NCBI GenBank assembly: GCA_964655115.1
Contig: CAZZKM010000009.1
Span: 1-41,495, forward strand
Reading direction: 5' to 3'
Source of the DNA: ATZT02 sp964655115
GTDB lineage: Bacteria > Actinomycetota > Actinomycetes > S36-B12 > UBA5976
Length of the DNA stretch: 41,495 nt
Position numbers and translations under genes: made by a program. Below the pieces are notes generated by a model, which was given only the letters and a program-made list of their open reading frames with translations, searched no databases and had not been told where the DNA came from. Below are positions 40,523 to 41,495 of this stretch, piece by piece. Position 1 is the first letter of the stretch. Each line of letters starts with the position of its first letter.

Positions 40523-41495
40523 TTAGGACAAAATTTCGCCTGTTTCAACATCGAATTTAGGTGTCACTTGCTTTAACCCATCTAATATCGCTGTTGCAAG
40601 TTTTTCAGTAAATCCAGGATTTTGTGCTAATTCTTTTACATCAAGATTTCTAATAATTGAAACAGATTCATATTTGTCTAGTAAAAACTTGATCTTTTTT
40701 TCACCCAAACCGGGAATATTATCCAATTCGCTCGCCAAAGATTTCTTTGAATGTCTCTGTCTTGTTTTGGTGATAGCAAATCGATGAGCTTCGTCTCGAA
40801 TTCGTTGAACTAGGAATAATGCTTCGCTATTTCTTGGTAAAATAATTGGATCCTTTGCACCCGGTTTCCATAATTCTTCTAATCGTTTTGCAATTCCCAC
40901 AGTTTCAATTTCAGATAGTCCTAATTCATCTAAAGCATTTCGAGCAGCATTAACTTGCGCGATTCCACCATCTATCAAAACTAAACTTGGTCGATACGCA
41001 AAACTTTTCTTGTTAGAATTTTCAGGATCATCTCCATCGATTAAATATCGATATCTTCTACTTACCACTTCGGCGATTGCTCGAGGATCATCTTGTCCTT
41101 CAAAAGATTTAATGTTGAAAGTACGGTAATGCTTCTTTTGCGCAATCGCGTCCTCAAAAACAACTAGAGATGCTGTTGTACTTGTACCTGCCATATTTGA
41201 AATATCAATACATTCAATTCTTAGTGGCGCTTGTTCTAATTCGAGCGCTTCGGCTAGTTCCTCAAGTGCTTTAGTCCTAGCCAATAAATCAGCGGATCTT
41301 TTTAGTTTGTGACTAATGAGATTTTGTTCCGCATTTTTCTCACTAGTTTCCATTAATTTCTTTTTGTCTCCTCTTTGAGGTCTTCTAATATCAACACTTT
41401 TTTTGGCATTTTCAGAAATCCATCTAGTTACATTTTCAAGATTTGAAAGTTCATGATTGGTCAAATTTTCTTTTGGTATAGCATCACCTTCTACT
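40523..41495 (-). CDS. uvrC: Excinuclease ABC subunit C, C-terminal part (cut by window edge)
   Basis: UvrC makes both incisions in nucleotide excision repair. The frame is open to the last base, so only about the C-terminal 323 residues are seen and the GIY-YIG domain lies outside. Visible are PQRGDKKKLMETSEKNAEQNL after the UvrB-binding region, then the RNase H-like endonuclease with IECIDISNMAGTSTTASLVVFEDA, DPRAIAEVVSRRY, LVLIDGGIAQVNAA and IRDEAHRFAI. The C-terminus has a tandem helix-hairpin-helix domain (SELDNIPGLGEKKIKFLL). A TTG at 41464 is not the real start because the upstream codons also match UvrC. Confidence 0.95.
   Translation of the reverse strand, partial: VEGDAIPKENLTNHELSNLENVTRWISENAKKSVDIRRPQRGDKKKLMETSEKNAEQNLISHKLKRSADLLARTKALEELAEALELEQAPLRIECIDISNMAGTSTTASLVVFEDAIAQKKHYRTFNIKSFEGQDDPRAIAEVVSRRYRYLIDGDDPENSNKKSFAYRPSLVLIDGGIAQVNAARNALDELGLSEIETVGIAKRLEELWKPGAKDPIILPRNSEALFLVQRIRDEAHRFAITKTRQRHSKKSLASELDNIPGLGEKKIKFLLDKYESVSIIRNLDVKELAQNPGFTEKLATAILDGLKQVTPKFDVETGEILS

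Overview
The window is a gene-dense chromosomal segment of an AT-rich actinobacterium, roughly one third G+C by eye. Lineage is inferred from gene content: a Pup-proteasome system, the mycothiol ligase MshC, RbpA, WhiA, the DUF3090/SCO1664/phosphomutase trio and the actinobacterial suf and glycolysis neighbourhoods. Small intergenic gaps, many 1-11 nt overlaps and low G+C fit a streamlined planktonic actinobacterium (for example Nanopelagicales-like). The genus cannot be fixed from the sequence alone. I see no insertion sequence, prophage, CRISPR array or rRNA.

Layout. (1) 1-6255, minus strand: trmI-arc(mpa)-dop-pup-prcB-prcA-pafA, a Pup-proteasome operon whose pafA runs off the left edge; pup is only 59 codons and starts with TTG. 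(2) 6312-8761: a RecB-like nuclease and a PAC2 protein on plus, with a HAD hydrolase between them on minus. (3) 8758-14379, minus: uppP, phosphomutase-like, DUF3090, SCO1664-family, mshC and pgi. (4) 14455-19025: aldo/keto reductase and DUF5703, an M20 peptidase, tRNA-Leu(GAG), a VKOR-family protein, a DUF4916 Nudix-like protein and an unrecognised conserved-looking protein. (5) 19022-21603: the fatty-acid genes fabG-fabI on minus, DUF3099 and SURF1 on plus. (6) 21596-29902, minus: sufR-sufB-sufD-Rieske-sufC-sufS-sufU-sufT followed by an ABC exporter. (7) 29967-34762: heme A genes ctaA and ctaB with an ATP-grasp enzyme between them, then transketolase. (8) 34759-41495, minus: uvrC (cut by the right edge), rapZ, whiA, gap, pgk, tpiA, secG, rbpA.

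How it fits together. The segment combines protein turnover (pupylation and proteasome), redox buffering (mycothiol ligase), Fe-S cluster assembly with its own sensor-regulator, cytochrome oxidase assembly (SURF1, heme O/A synthesis), lower glycolysis and FAS-II. Nearly all genes are conserved housekeeping genes. The most notable points are architectural: every convergent protein-coding pair overlaps, five of the seven by exactly four interlocking stop-codon bases. The canonical tal/zwf/opcA/pgl block is absent between tkt and secG, and no yvcK/glmR gene lies between rapZ and whiA. An inverted repeat overlaps a good gap promoter. The least understood genes are the ATP-grasp protein at 30822-31679 and the unknown protein at 18297-19025. 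I found no strong case for a wholly new multi-gene system.
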